In this document: piece by piece, positions 8,570 through 17,337 of the stretch
Numbering within the stretch: position 1 is the first letter of the stretch
How the letters are laid out: each line of letters opens with the position of its first letter
Assembly (NCBI GenBank): GCA_004297725.1
Contig: SCUS01000041.1
Coordinates: 124,001-188,000 of the forward strand
DNA length: 64,000 nucleotides
From: Myxococcaceae bacterium
GTDB taxonomy: Bacteria > Myxococcota_A > Polyangia > Polyangiales > Ga0077539
Direction: 5' to 3'
Notes under the pieces: generated by a model
What the model was told of the DNA's origin: nothing
Seen by the model: the letters and a program-made list of their open reading frames with translations, nothing else
The model's database searches: none
Translations under genes and position numbers: made by a program

Positions 8570-8575
8570 GCCGCC

Positions 8576-9943
8576 ATGTTCACCAGGATCCTCATCGCCA
8601 ACCGGGGCGAGATCGCCGCGCGCATCGCCCGCACCTGTCGCCGCCTCGGCGTCGCCACCGTCGGCATCCACTCCGAGGCCGACGCCGACGCGCTGCACCC
8701 CTCGGCCATGGACGAGAGCCACCTCGTGGGCCCCGCCGCGGTGCGGGAGAGCTACATGAACGTCGCCGCGATCCTCGAGGTGGCGAAGCGCACCGGCGCC
8801 CAGGCGGTGCACCCCGGCTACGGGCTCCTCAGCGAGAAGTCGCACTTCGCCCGCGCCGTCATCGACGCGGGCCTCGTGTGGATCGGTCCCTCCCCGGAGG
8901 CCCTCGACGCGCTCGGCGACAAGATGCTGTCGCGCGCCACGGCCATCGCCGCGGGCGTCTCTCCGGTGCCCGGGGCCAACGCGCCGGTGGAGTCCGTGGC
9001 CGAGGCCGAGTCGATCCTGGCGCGCATCGGCTACCCCGCGCTGGTCAAGCCCGTCGGCGGCGGCGGCGGCATCGGGATGCAGGTGGTGCGCGACCCGTCG
9101 GGCATCGAGCGCGCGATGAAGTCCGCGAGCGACCGGGCGGCGGCGTCCTTCGGCGACGCGCGGGTCTACGTCGAGCGCTTCGTCGAGCGGCCGAGGCACA
9201 TCGAGGTGCAGATCTTCGGCGACACGCACGGCGAGGTGGTGGCCCTCGGGGAGCGGGAGTGCTCGCTCCAGCGCCGGCACCAGAAGATCGTCGAGGAGTC
9301 GCCCGCCCCGGCCTTCCACGGCGACGAGGGCCACGTGTACCGGGAGCGCATCCTCGACGCCGCGGTGCGCATCGGGCGCGCGGCGAAGTACGTGGGCGCG
9401 GGCACTTGCGAGTTCATCTGGGACGAGTCTCGCAAGGAGTTCTACTTCCTGGAGGTCAACTGCCGCATCCAGGTGGAGCACCCGGTGACCGAGATGGTGA
9501 CGGGGCTCGACCTGGTGGAGTGGCAGCTCCGGGTGAGCCTCGGAGAGCCGCTGCCGCCGTCGATGCGAGCGGTGTCGCCGAGCGGCCACGCCATCGAGGC
9601 CAGGCTCTACGCGGAGGACCCGGCGAAGGGCTTCATCCCGAAGCCCGGAGACGTCGCCACGCTCAACTGGCCCGCCGAGCAGGAGGGCTCGCTGCGCATC
9701 GACGCGGGCGTGCGCGCCCCGGGGAAGGTGACGCCCTACTACGACCCGATGATCGCGAAGCTCATCGCCCACGCCCCGACGCGCGCCGAGGCGATCGCGA
9801 AGCTGGGCGAGGCGCTCGCCGGGGTGGAGGTCGCCCCGCTGGTGACCAACCTGGCCTTCCTCAAGGCGGTGCTGAAGTCCGAGGAGTTCGGCGCGGGCGC
9901 CTACGACACGACCTTCGCGGAGGCCTTCGCCAAGCGGAAGTGA
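8576..9943 (+). CDS. accC: Biotin carboxylase (acyl-CoA carboxylase, AccC-type subunit)
   Basis: 455 residues, the normal length for a stand-alone biotin carboxylase. It begins MFTRILIANRGEIAARI, has the ATP-grasp glycine loop VKPVGGGGGIGM, the ERDCSLQRRxQK-type stretch (here GERECSLQRRHQK) and the catalytic block LEVNCRIQVEHPVTEM. It carboxylates biotin on a carrier protein using ATP and bicarbonate, for fatty acid synthesis or breakdown of propionyl-, methylcrotonyl- or similar CoA esters. No biotin carrier protein or carboxyltransferase gene is adjacent, so which complex it serves cannot be told. Start chosen at the ATG matching the family N-terminus; the frame is open upstream to 8402. 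Confidence 0.9.
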   Translation: MFTRILIANRGEIAARIARTCRRLGVATVGIHSEADADALHPSAMDESHLVGPAAVRESYMNVAAILEVAKRTGAQAVHPGYGLLSEKSHFARAVIDAGLVWIGPSPEALDALGDKMLSRATAIAAGVSPVPGANAPVESVAEAESILARIGYPALVKPVGGGGGIGMQVVRDPSGIERAMKSASDRAAASFGDARVYVERFVERPRHIEVQIFGDTHGEVVALGERECSLQRRHQKIVEESPAPAFHGDEGHVYRERILDAAVRIGRAAKYVGAGTCEFIWDESRKEFYFLEVNCRIQVEHPVTEMVTGLDLVEWQLRVSLGEPLPPSMRAVSPSGHAIEARLYAEDPAKGFIPKPGDVATLNWPAEQEGSLRIDAGVRAPGKVTPYYDPMIAKLIAHAPTRAEAIAKLGEALAGVEVAPLVTNLAFLKAVLKSEEFGAGAYDTTFAEAFAKRK

Positions 9944-9956
9944 CCCCGGCGGGGGC

Positions 9957-11396
9957 TCAGCCGCGAGGCTCTCTCGGACGGGAGAGCACCCGCTCGGCCA
10001 CCAGCCAGTAGACCACCCCGAAGGCCGCCCACGCCGCGACGAGCGAGTAGTGGGCGGTCTCCATCATCCATGAATACGCGCCCTCGTAATCGTCGGCGGG
10101 CATCAGGTGCCCCTCGGAGGGCGAAGGCACCGCGGTGAAGAGCCGCACGAAGGCGAGGCTGGTGAGCGTGAGGGCGAGCGCGCTGCGCGGCGCGCGGCGG
10201 TGGAGCGTCGAGAGCGCGAGGGTGAGCGCCACCGGCGAGGCCTGCCAGGCGAAGCGGGAGAGGTCGCTGCCGGAGATGAAGGTGACGCCGACGAAGAGGC
10301 AGAGCCAGAGCAGGAGGTGGCCGTCGTCGAGGTCGTCGTCGGAGCGGGCCTCGGGCGCCACGGAGGGCCTCGCGGAGAGCGCCGCGAGCGGGACGAGGAG
10401 CCAGCCGCCGTAGGCGTTCACGAAGGTCGAGAGCAGGCGCACGAGCTGGAGGGGATGGTCGGCGCGGGTCTGGATCCACCGGGCGAGCGTGGCGGCGCTG
10501 GACTCGGTGACCAGCAGGCGCGGGGTGATGAGCGAGCCGGCGAGGGTCTTGGCGAGGAGGGCCGCGAGCACGGCGGCGAGCAGCACCGGCAGGCGGCGGC
10601 GGAGGGCGTCGCGGCGAGGTCCTTCGCGGACGACGGAGAGGATCGCGGTGGAGGCGAGCCAGAGCCCTGCGGTGAGGAGCGCGGACTCCTTGAAGAGCGC
10701 GGCGACGAGCGCGACCAGCGGGAGCAGCCGGACCAGGCGCGGCGACCAGAGCATCGCGAAGAACGCGGCGTCGAAGAAGAGGGTCGAGGCGTCGATGTTG
10801 ATCGGGTAGCAGACGCCGGCGCGGAGGGGGGAGATCCAGTGGAGGCAGAGCCAGCCGCAGGCGGCGACGACGAGGTCGGCGCGCAGGCTGCGGCGCACGA
10901 GCCAGAAGCGGGCGAGAAGGCCCAGCGCCGAGGCGTAGAAGGCGAAGCCCAGGACGAGGAAGGCCGAGCGCTCGGGGAGCGGGAGGAAGGACGCGATGGC
11001 GGGCACGCCGAGGCGCTGATGGAAGGGGAAGATCGGGCGCTGGGCGAACTCCCCGGTGCCGATGAACTGGTAGATCGCGTGGTACTGGAGGCCGTCCCAG
11101 CCGTAGCCGTCGTTGACGGTGACCGTCGGCTGAGAGTGCCAGGCGGCGAAGAAGGTCGTCGCGGACAGCAGCAGCACCGCCGCGAGGGCAGTGCGGGCGG
11201 GGGCTTCGGCGCCGTCGCGGTCGGGCCGGGAGGACCAGACCCCGAGCGCCCACGCGAGCCCGAGGGCGATGGAGGCCATGGGCCAGCCCTTGGGGCCTCG
11301 GAGGGAGGCGATGGTTGCGGCGGAGAGGAGCGCGGCGACGAAGAGCCCGAGGCCCGCGGTACGACCCGAGAAGCGCGCCAGCCAGGGAGTCTGCAT
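9957..11396 (-). CDS. Polytopic membrane protein, possible GT-C-type glycosyltransferase
   Basis: 479 residues from the ATG at 11396; the frame is open further upstream but that part is Ser/Arg/Pro-rich and antisense-like. About ten to twelve transmembrane helices. The first large loop contains NDGYGWDGLQYH, reminiscent of the acidic first-loop motif of lipid-linked-sugar GT-C transferases, and a charged cytoplasmic Asp cluster (SDDDLDDG) lies between late helices. I do not recognise the exact family. It follows the two M16 peptidase genes on the same strand with a 55-base gap and may be cotranscribed with them. Confidence 0.65.
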   Translation of the reverse strand: MQTPWLARFSGRTAGLGLFVAALLSAATIASLRGPKGWPMASIALGLAWALGVWSSRPDRDGAEAPARTALAAVLLLSATTFFAAWHSQPTVTVNDGYGWDGLQYHAIYQFIGTGEFAQRPIFPFHQRLGVPAIASFLPLPERSAFLVLGFAFYASALGLLARFWLVRRSLRADLVVAACGWLCLHWISPLRAGVCYPINIDASTLFFDAAFFAMLWSPRLVRLLPLVALVAALFKESALLTAGLWLASTAILSVVREGPRRDALRRRLPVLLAAVLAALLAKTLAGSLITPRLLVTESSAATLARWIQTRADHPLQLVRLLSTFVNAYGGWLLVPLAALSARPSVAPEARSDDDLDDGHLLLWLCLFVGVTFISGSDLSRFAWQASPVALTLALSTLHRRAPRSALALTLTSLAFVRLFTAVPSPSEGHLMPADDYEGAYSWMMETAHYSLVAAWAAFGVVYWLVAERVLSRPREPRG

Positions 11397-11451
11397 CGTG
11401 GGCGGAGCAGAACCCCCGCGGGCGGGGTTCGTCCAGGGTGATGTGCTCGGG

Positions 11452-13158
11452 TCAGTGCTGGCCGGAGTGCGCCACGGCCTGGAGCGCCGGGGTCGACAGC
11501 TCCTCGCAGCGGGCGCGGATCGGCGGGGCGCTCGGGGCGGTGGCGGTGAGCTCTCGCACCAGGTGGCCGTCGAGGTCGACGACGCGCACCGGACCGAAGG
11601 TGCGGAGCACCTCCTGGAGGGGCTGCGTCTCGCGGGGCGCGGCGCCCTCCACGCGGGCCTGGCAGGCCTGGAGCTGCTGGGCGAAGGTTGCATCCGCCGG
11701 GAGCGCCGCGGAGGCCGCGCAGCGGGGCCCGACCTCGACGGGCGCGGAGGCCGTCCCGACGACCACGACCAGCGAGCGGTCGGGGCGGATGTAGCGCCGC
11801 GCGGTGGCGAGCGAGGCGGCGGCGTCGACCGCGGTCACCCGGGCGCGGAGGGTGTCGTAGTAGTCCGCCGGGAGGCCGAAGATGCGCATCCCCGAGATGA
11901 GGTCGGCGACGTTGCCCGGGGTTTCGATGGAGAGCGCGAAGCTGTCGGTGAGGTACGAGCGGGTCATGGCCAGCTCGGGCTCCGGCGCGGGCTCGGTGGT
12001 GAGGCACTCGAGGTGGCGGAAGAGGGCGTGGAGCGCGTCGCCGGTGACGGCGGTGCGCACCTGGCCGCCGGCGAACCACTGGCTCTCGCCGACGTTCTCT
12101 CCCATGCGGGCGTAGACGCCGTAGGAGAGCGAGCGAAGCTCGCGCAGGTCCATGAAGAGCCGAGACGAGACGCCGCCGCCGAGGAGCTGGTTGGCCACCG
12201 TGAAGGGCACCCAGTCGGGGTCGGCGCGGCGCAGCGACACGTTGCCGATGCGGATCACGCTCTGCGCGGACTCGGGCCGGTCGACCAGCACGATCTGGCG
12301 CGCGGCGGCGGCGGGGGCTGCCGCGATGGGGGCCGCCGTGGCGGTGCCGCGGCGGAGGGTCCCGAGGGTGCGACCGAGCAGCGCGTCGAAGGCCGCGGGC
12401 TGCACGTCGCCCACCACCGTCAGGAACATGTTGCCCGACACGTAGCGGGCGCGGTGGTACGCGACGAGGTCGGCGCGGGTGAGGCGGGCCAGCGCCTGCG
12501 TCGTGGTGTCGATGCGGCCGTAGGGGTGACCCTCGCCGTAGAGGCCCTGGTAGAAGGCCCGCCGGGTGAGCCATCCGGGGTCGTTGCGGGACTGCTGCAG
12601 CCGGTCGTTCTCGCGGCGCTTGAGCTTGTTGATCTCGACCTGGGGGAAGGTCGGTCGCCCGACCACGTCCGCCAGGAGGTTGAGGGCCGTCTCCGCGTGG
12701 TCGCGGAGCACCGAGACGGAGAGCACCGTCACGTCGGCGCTGGTCGACACGCTGATGCTGCCGCCGACGAACTCGATGGCCTCGGCGATCTGGGCGCTCG
12801 ACCGGGTGGTCGTGCCCTCGCGGATCATGTCGCCGGTGAACGAGGCGAGGCCCGGCAGGTTGGCCGGGTCGGTGGCCGAGCCGGCGCCCACCACCAGCCG
12901 AAGGTGGAGCACCGGCAGCGTGTGGTACTCGACGAGCTGCACCGCGAGCCCGTTGGCCAGGGTGGTGGCGCGCACCGGGGGAAGGTGGACGTCGCGCGCG
13001 GGGCCCGGCGTGGGCACGGCGACGCGCGGGGGAGCGGCCTCCGGGGCGCCCGCATCGGCCGCGGCGACGGGCGTGGGGGTCGGGGCGACGGGCGCGGGGG
13101 TCGGGGTGCTGCGGCAGGCGGCGAGCACGAGGGCGAGGGCGAAGGGAAGTCGGCGCAT
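11452..13158 (-). CDS. M16-family peptidase homologue, catalytically inactive, lipoprotein
   Basis: 568 residues. A lipobox VLAAC gives Cys15, followed by a Pro/Ala/Thr linker. The body has both M16 halves (NGLAVQLVEYH near 69, and a second half starting with an SVIRIGNVSL-type strand near 300), but the zinc motif HxxEH is replaced by SFTGDM (106-111), so it cannot bind catalytic zinc. Bacterial M16 proteins often act as an active/inactive pair, and the active partner lies directly upstream, 19 bases away. A C-terminal extension of about 90 residues (after VVVVGTASAP) is extra. GAGGAA precedes the ATG at a suitable distance. Confidence 0.88.
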   Translation of the reverse strand: MRRLPFALALVLAACRSTPTPAPVAPTPTPVAAADAGAPEAAPPRVAVPTPGPARDVHLPPVRATTLANGLAVQLVEYHTLPVLHLRLVVGAGSATDPANLPGLASFTGDMIREGTTTRSSAQIAEAIEFVGGSISVSTSADVTVLSVSVLRDHAETALNLLADVVGRPTFPQVEINKLKRRENDRLQQSRNDPGWLTRRAFYQGLYGEGHPYGRIDTTTQALARLTRADLVAYHRARYVSGNMFLTVVGDVQPAAFDALLGRTLGTLRRGTATAAPIAAAPAAAARQIVLVDRPESAQSVIRIGNVSLRRADPDWVPFTVANQLLGGGVSSRLFMDLRELRSLSYGVYARMGENVGESQWFAGGQVRTAVTGDALHALFRHLECLTTEPAPEPELAMTRSYLTDSFALSIETPGNVADLISGMRIFGLPADYYDTLRARVTAVDAAASLATARRYIRPDRSLVVVVGTASAPVEVGPRCAASAALPADATFAQQLQACQARVEGAAPRETQPLQEVLRTFGPVRVVDLDGHLVRELTATAPSAPPIRARCEELSTPALQAVAHSGQH

Positions 13159-13177
13159 CGGGTGGTTCCTCGTTCGA

Positions 13178-14584
13178 TCAGCGGCGGGCGGGCGTGGTGG
13201 CGGGCGCGGCGGGGGTGGCGGCGGCGGCGGGCGCGGCCGGGGCGGCGCGACGCGGGATCACGTCGAGCACGGTGCGGTTCTCCGGGCGGAAGTACTGGCC
13301 CGCGACGCGCTGCACGTCGGCGGCGCTCACCGCGAGGTAGCGATCGAGCTCGGTGCGTAGCAGGGCCGCGTTGCCGTCGTAGAGCTCGTACTCGGCGAGC
13401 CGGCGGGCGCGGGCGAGGTTGCTCTGCAGTCCGAAGACGAAGGCGCGACGGAAGAGGTTGCGGGCCTTGTCGAGCTCCTGGGCGGTGATGCCCTGTCGGG
13501 CGATGGACTCGAGCTGGCGGTAGATCACCTCGCGGGCCTCGGCCGGCTGGTGGCCGCTGGCCAGCACGCACCACACGGTGAAAACGTCGGGGCCCCGGCG
13601 GTCTTCGGTGTCGACGGAGATCTCGCTGGCGATCTCCCGGGTCTTCACCAGCTCCTGGTAGAGCCGCGAGCTCTCCCCGCTGGCGAGCACCGTCGCGAGG
13701 ATGTCGAGGGGGTAGTGGTCCGGCGTGCGGCGGGGCGGGATGTGATAGGCGATGTGGAAGGCGGGCAGCGGCGCGAGGCGGTCGTCGACGCTGCCGGTGC
13801 GCTCGGCGGCCTGCGCCGTGAAGCCGGGGTCGACCCACGGGCTCGCGTGCCGCGCGGGGATCGCTCCGAAGTGCTGCCTCACCAGGGCCAGCGCCTGCGC
13901 GGGCTCGAAGTCTCCAGCGAGGGAGATCACGGCGTTGTCGGGCGCGTAGTAGCGGTCGTGGAAGGCCCGGACGTCGTCCAGCGACGCCCGCTGGAGGTCG
14001 GCCATGTCGCCGATGACGCTGTGCTCGTAGGGCCAGTAGCCCTGGAAGGTGAGCGCGTCTCGCTCGATGAAGGAGAGTGCGTAGGGGCGGTTCTCGTAGG
14101 ACTGACGCCGCTCCTCCATCACCGTCTGCCGCTGGTTCTCGAAGTTCTCGCGGGTGATGGCGAGCGAGCGCATGCGGTCGGCCTCGAGGAAGATCCCCAC
14201 CTCCAGGGCGTTGGACGGCAGCGTCTCGAAGTAGTTGGTGCGGTCTTCCGAGGTGGTGCCGTTGAGCGATCCCCCTTGGGTGCTGATGAGCCGGAAGTGC
14301 TCGCCCTTGCCGACGTTGGCGCTGCCCTCGAACATCATGTGCTCGAAGAGGTGCGCGAAGCCCGAGCGGCCCCGCTCCTCCACCCGCGCGCCCACGTCGT
14401 AGTAGACCGCGACCGCCACCGTGGGGGAGGTGTGGTCGGGGCTCATCACCACCCGCAGCCCGTTCTCCAGCCGCTCGACCTGCACCGGGACCGGAAGCTC
14501 CTGCGCCGTCGCGGCTCCGGCGAAGGCGATCGCCCCGGCGGCCAGGCCCGTCACCACCCTCGTGCGAATTCGTCGATTGACCAC
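13178..14584 (-). CDS. M16-family zinc metallopeptidase, exported, active partner
   Basis: About 468 residues from a GTG at 14584, chosen because GAGAGAGGTGAGG ends five bases before it; the frame is open for eight more codons upstream. Signal peptide RVVTGLAAGAIAFAGAATAQ. The zinc motif HLFEH is intact (about residues 78-82) with downstream VMEERRQ supplying the third ligand region, and the second half carries RTGSVDD and FHIAYHIPP strands. Should be a periplasmic peptidase degrading or processing peptides together with the inactive lipoprotein partner downstream. Ends in an Ala/Pro-rich tail. Confidence 0.9.
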   Translation of the reverse strand: MVNRRIRTRVVTGLAAGAIAFAGAATAQELPVPVQVERLENGLRVVMSPDHTSPTVAVAVYYDVGARVEERGRSGFAHLFEHMMFEGSANVGKGEHFRLISTQGGSLNGTTSEDRTNYFETLPSNALEVGIFLEADRMRSLAITRENFENQRQTVMEERRQSYENRPYALSFIERDALTFQGYWPYEHSVIGDMADLQRASLDDVRAFHDRYYAPDNAVISLAGDFEPAQALALVRQHFGAIPARHASPWVDPGFTAQAAERTGSVDDRLAPLPAFHIAYHIPPRRTPDHYPLDILATVLASGESSRLYQELVKTREIASEISVDTEDRRGPDVFTVWCVLASGHQPAEAREVIYRQLESIARQGITAQELDKARNLFRRAFVFGLQSNLARARRLAEYELYDGNAALLRTELDRYLAVSAADVQRVAGQYFRPENRTVLDVIPRRAAPAAPAAAATPAAPATTPARR

Positions 14585-14685
14585 CGCTGCCTCACCTCTC
14601 TCGAGCACCGCGCGCCTGCCGCGCGAGACCCGCGGGATAGCACCGGCGGGCGAGAACCATCAAGCACGACGGGGCTCCCGAGACG

Positions 14686-14703
14686 CCGGGGCCGGCGCCC
14701 CGG
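14686..14703. terminator. GC hairpin between the M16 gene and the KGG gene
   Basis: CCGGGGC-CGGC-GCCCCGG, a perfect 7-bp stem with a 4-base loop. No T-run follows, so it may be a weak or Rho-assisted terminator or a structured leader; it lies upstream of both divergent genes. Confidence 0.4.
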
Positions 14704-14861
14704 AGGGGTGCTGAACAAACTCTCGCCGACGTCCGATTTCTTCGACCTGGGCTGCAACCGGGCCCCATGGCCGAGCATCTACAAACCATCTTCAAACAGC
14801 TCAATGAGCGCGTAGCGCCGTGTGGCTGGGAGAGACCACGTCCCCCGAAGGAGGTTGTTCG

Positions 14862-15131
14862 ATGTCGAGCGGTGAGATGTCAGGCGGTGGTTCGATCGGC
14901 CAGGGTGCGGTAGCAGTCGCCGTCGTAGAGGTAGCGCCGCGGAAGAAGCAGCGCCGCGGATTCGCGGCGATGGACGCCTCGAAGCAAAAGGCGATCGCCA
15001 GCAAGGGGGGGAAGGCCTCTCACGCGCACGGCACCGGGCACGAGTGGACCGCCTCCAGCGCTCGCGAGGCGGGTCGCAAGGGAGGCCTCGCCTCGCACGG
15101 CGGCCGCGGCAAGAAGGCCGGCAACCCGTAG
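14862..15131 (+). CDS. Small KGG-motif (GsiB-like) stress-type hydrophilic protein
   Basis: 89 residues from the ATG at 14862, which has AAGGAGG (14848-14854) seven bases upstream. The C-terminal half is typical of the KGG/stress-induced protein family: RRGFAAMDASKQKAIASKGG, then HGTGHEWTASSAREAGRKGG, then KKAGNP. Such proteins are small, Gly/Lys-rich and often general-stress or desiccation induced; no enzymatic role is known. The first 30 residues are a Gly/Ser and Val-rich lead. Convergent with queG, 21 bases apart. Confidence 0.8.
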   Translation: MSSGEMSGGGSIGQGAVAVAVVEVAPRKKQRRGFAAMDASKQKAIASKGGKASHAHGTGHEWTASSAREAGRKGGLASHGGRGKKAGNP

Positions 15132-15152
15132 TCGGAGCCCTCACAGGGACGC

Positions 15153-16187
15153 TCAGCCCCGGCGGGTGATCTCCGCGATCGCCCACGCCGCCGCCTCGCG
15201 CGAGCTGCCGGAGACCCGCTCCGCGTGCTCGTGCAGCACCGGCAGATGCCTTCTCCCTCCGACGTTTCCGAGCACCACCGCGGCGTTGCGGGCCATGCGC
15301 TCCCACCCTGGTCTCGCCAGGGGGGAGCCCTGCGCGAGGGCCTCCCAGCGCTCGGGCTCCATGGCGAGGATCGCCTCCGGCGTCACGTCCCTCCAGCGGG
15401 CGTCGGGCGCGAATCCGGCGGTCTCCTCCGGAGGCGGGGGCGCGGTGCGGTTGAAGGGGCAGACGTCCTGGCAGTCGTCGCAGCCGAAGAGGCGATCGCC
15501 CATCCCCGCGCGGAGCCCCTCGTCGATGGGCCCCGGGTGCTCGATGGTGAGGTAGCTCACGCAGCGCCGGGCATCGAGCACGTGCGAGGCGACGAAGGCC
15601 TGCGTCGGGCACGCGGCGAGGCAGCGGACGCAGCTCCCGCAGCGCTCCTCCATGGGCTCGTCGGGGGGGAGCGCGAGGTCGGTCACGATCTCGCCCAGCA
15701 GCAGGTAGCTGCCGAGTCCCGGGGCGATGATGCACCCGTTGCGGCCGACGAAGCCCACGCCCGCGCGGCGGGCCCAGGCGCGCTCCAGCATCGGGGCGGT
15801 GTCGACCAGGGGCCTGGCCTCGGCGCCGAGTTCTCGGCGCATCCACGCGGCGAGCCGTCGGAGCTTCTTGCGGAAGAAGTTGTGGTAGTCGCCGCCGCGC
15901 GCATAGCGGGCGACCGCGGCGCCGCGCATCGGAGAGCCCTCGGCCCCGCGGTGGTAGGAGAGCGCGCAGACGATGACCGAGCGGGCCTCGTCGAGGATGC
16001 CCGGGCCGCGCGCGTCGCGTCGCACCTCGGCGTTGTCCGCGAGCCAGGCCATCTCCCCGTGGCGGCCCTGGGAGATCCAGTCGAGGTAGCGGGCGTGGTC
16101 GTCGTCGAGGGGCCCGACCGGGGTGAAGCCGACCCGATGGAAGCCGAGGGAGAGGGCCTTCGCCCGGAGCTCGGCGGGCCCGGTCAA
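15153..16187 (-). CDS. queG: Epoxyqueuosine reductase QueG
   Basis: 344 residues. Catalyses the last step of queuosine biosynthesis, reducing epoxyqueuosine in tRNA, with cobalamin and two 4Fe-4S clusters. Visible: N-terminal GFHRVGFTP, the cobalamin/substrate region RYARGGDYHNFFRKKL and VDTAPMLERAWARRAGVGF, then clusters CGSCVRCLAACPTQAF and CDDCQDVCPFNR, and a C-terminal HEAT-like tail. Start is TTG at 16187, overlapping the stop of the upstream gene as TTGA, so translation is likely coupled; no good Shine-Dalgarno is present, and a start further in cannot be excluded. Confidence 0.92.
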   Translation of the reverse strand: MTGPAELRAKALSLGFHRVGFTPVGPLDDDHARYLDWISQGRHGEMAWLADNAEVRRDARGPGILDEARSVIVCALSYHRGAEGSPMRGAAVARYARGGDYHNFFRKKLRRLAAWMRRELGAEARPLVDTAPMLERAWARRAGVGFVGRNGCIIAPGLGSYLLLGEIVTDLALPPDEPMEERCGSCVRCLAACPTQAFVASHVLDARRCVSYLTIEHPGPIDEGLRAGMGDRLFGCDDCQDVCPFNRTAPPPPEETAGFAPDARWRDVTPEAILAMEPERWEALAQGSPLARPGWERMARNAAVVLGNVGGRRHLPVLHEHAERVSGSSREAAAWAIAEITRRG

Positions 16188-17263
16188 CGCCCGCGGCCGA
16201 CCACGGCGCGCACCGCCGTCGGCTCTTCGTCGTCGAAGACCGCGACGCGCGGGGCCGCGAGGGAGGTGGTCTCGTCGCGCGGGTCTTCGGTGCCGTCGCG
16301 CACCAGCGAGAGCGCGCCGGCGCTGGTCACGGTCTCGACCTCATCGAGGAACTGATCGACCCTCGCCTCGCCCAGCGCGCTCGCAGCGAGCAGCTCGTTG
16401 CGCAGCGTGGAGTTGCCCTTGACCATCGACGCGAGGGCGTTGATGGACTCGAAGGTGCGGTGAAGGTCGTTGACCGCGCCCGCCATGCTCCGCTCCATGC
16501 GCGACATGCGGCGGCGCAGGTCGTCGGTCTCGTTCTGGATCGCGACGAGCTCGCTGGTCGCGCGCTCGACGTGGTGGATGAAGGTGTCGCGCTCGCGCCG
16601 CAGGTCGAGCACCTCGCGCACCAGCACCTCCGGGGCCTGGGCGTCGGCGAGCGCGGCCTCGCGCGGCAGCCAGACGGTGACCGTGTCGGCCTCGAAGGCC
16701 GCGGAGCCGCCGAGGTGGGCGGTCTCCTGGGTGATCCACCGGCGCTCTTCTTCGAGCACCGCGAGGCTGGTCGTGTCGTCGTCCCAGGCGGACTCCAGCC
16801 CGATGCGCTCGGCCTCGATGCGCACCCGGAGCGTGACCCGCCCGTCGGTCTGCGCCGCCGCGGCGCGCTCGATGATGAAGCAGAGCACCCTGCGAAGGCG
16901 CCCGCCCTCGACCAGCACCATCGCCGACGGCACCCGGCAGTCGACCCTCAGCCGGATGGCTCCGTCGATGTACTCGTCGGCGAGCTTCCAGGCGAGGGCG
17001 ACGGCGTCGATGGAGGTCGGCTGCGCGGCGGCCGGGGAGAGCACACCCCCGTAGAGCGCGTGAAGGTGGAAGAGGGCGGTGTGGAGCGAGCGCACGGCCT
17101 CGCGCAGCGGGACGAAGGACGAGCCGTGGTCGCCGCCCATCGCGCGCACCTCCGAGGAGATGCGGTCGGCAGCCCCATGGGCGGCCGAAAGCAGCGGACG
17201 AGTCATCTGCGCTCGAACGTCGAGCTCCGCGGAGTCCCGGTCGTGGGGTTCTTTGGGAGACAT
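16184..17263 (-). CDS. Coiled-coil protein with degenerate histidine-kinase-like domain
   Basis: 359 residues from the ATG at 17263 (MSPKEPHDRD), with GGAG eight bases upstream; an earlier in-frame start at 17338 would overlap the divergent gene. It is soluble. Residues about 45-110 look like a helical dimerisation region, 110-220 resemble the kinase ATPase fold (RLRRVLCFIIERAAAAQTDG in the place of the N-box helix) but without recognisable G1/G2 ATP motifs, and 230-310 form a strong coiled coil (RRERDTFIHHVERATSELV). No His-phosphoacceptor motif is evident. Function unknown; a scaffold or dead kinase is possible. Coupled to queG downstream. Confidence 0.6.
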   Translation of the reverse strand: MSPKEPHDRDSAELDVRAQMTRPLLSAAHGAADRISSEVRAMGGDHGSSFVPLREAVRSLHTALFHLHALYGGVLSPAAAQPTSIDAVALAWKLADEYIDGAIRLRVDCRVPSAMVLVEGGRLRRVLCFIIERAAAAQTDGRVTLRVRIEAERIGLESAWDDDTTSLAVLEEERRWITQETAHLGGSAAFEADTVTVWLPREAALADAQAPEVLVREVLDLRRERDTFIHHVERATSELVAIQNETDDLRRRMSRMERSMAGAVNDLHRTFESINALASMVKGNSTLRNELLAASALGEARVDQFLDEVETVTSAGALSLVRDGTEDPRDETTSLAAPRVAVFDDEEPTAVRAVVGRGR

Positions 17264-17337
17264 GGCGTGCGCTCCAGTACCGCTATGATTCACGAACTGG
17301 CTCGCAAACGCCAACGGCTTCTCGGCCACCAAATCCA

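Noticed and set aside
8460..8575. Sigma-54 promoter for the activator gene or the biotin carboxylase gene
   Set aside because: I found no GG-N10-GC pair with acceptable flanks in either orientation.
11397..11693. N-terminal extension of the GT-C-like protein up to 11693
   Set aside because: Ser/Arg/Pro-rich and antisense to the M16 gene's 3' end; the ATG at 11396 opens directly into a hydrophobic membrane region.
14779..15846. Long minus-strand open frame of 355 codons over the KGG gene and queG
   Set aside because: It runs antisense to the KGG gene and out of frame within queG, is Arg/Gly/Pro-rich as expected for an alternate frame in GC-rich DNA, and lacks any motif.
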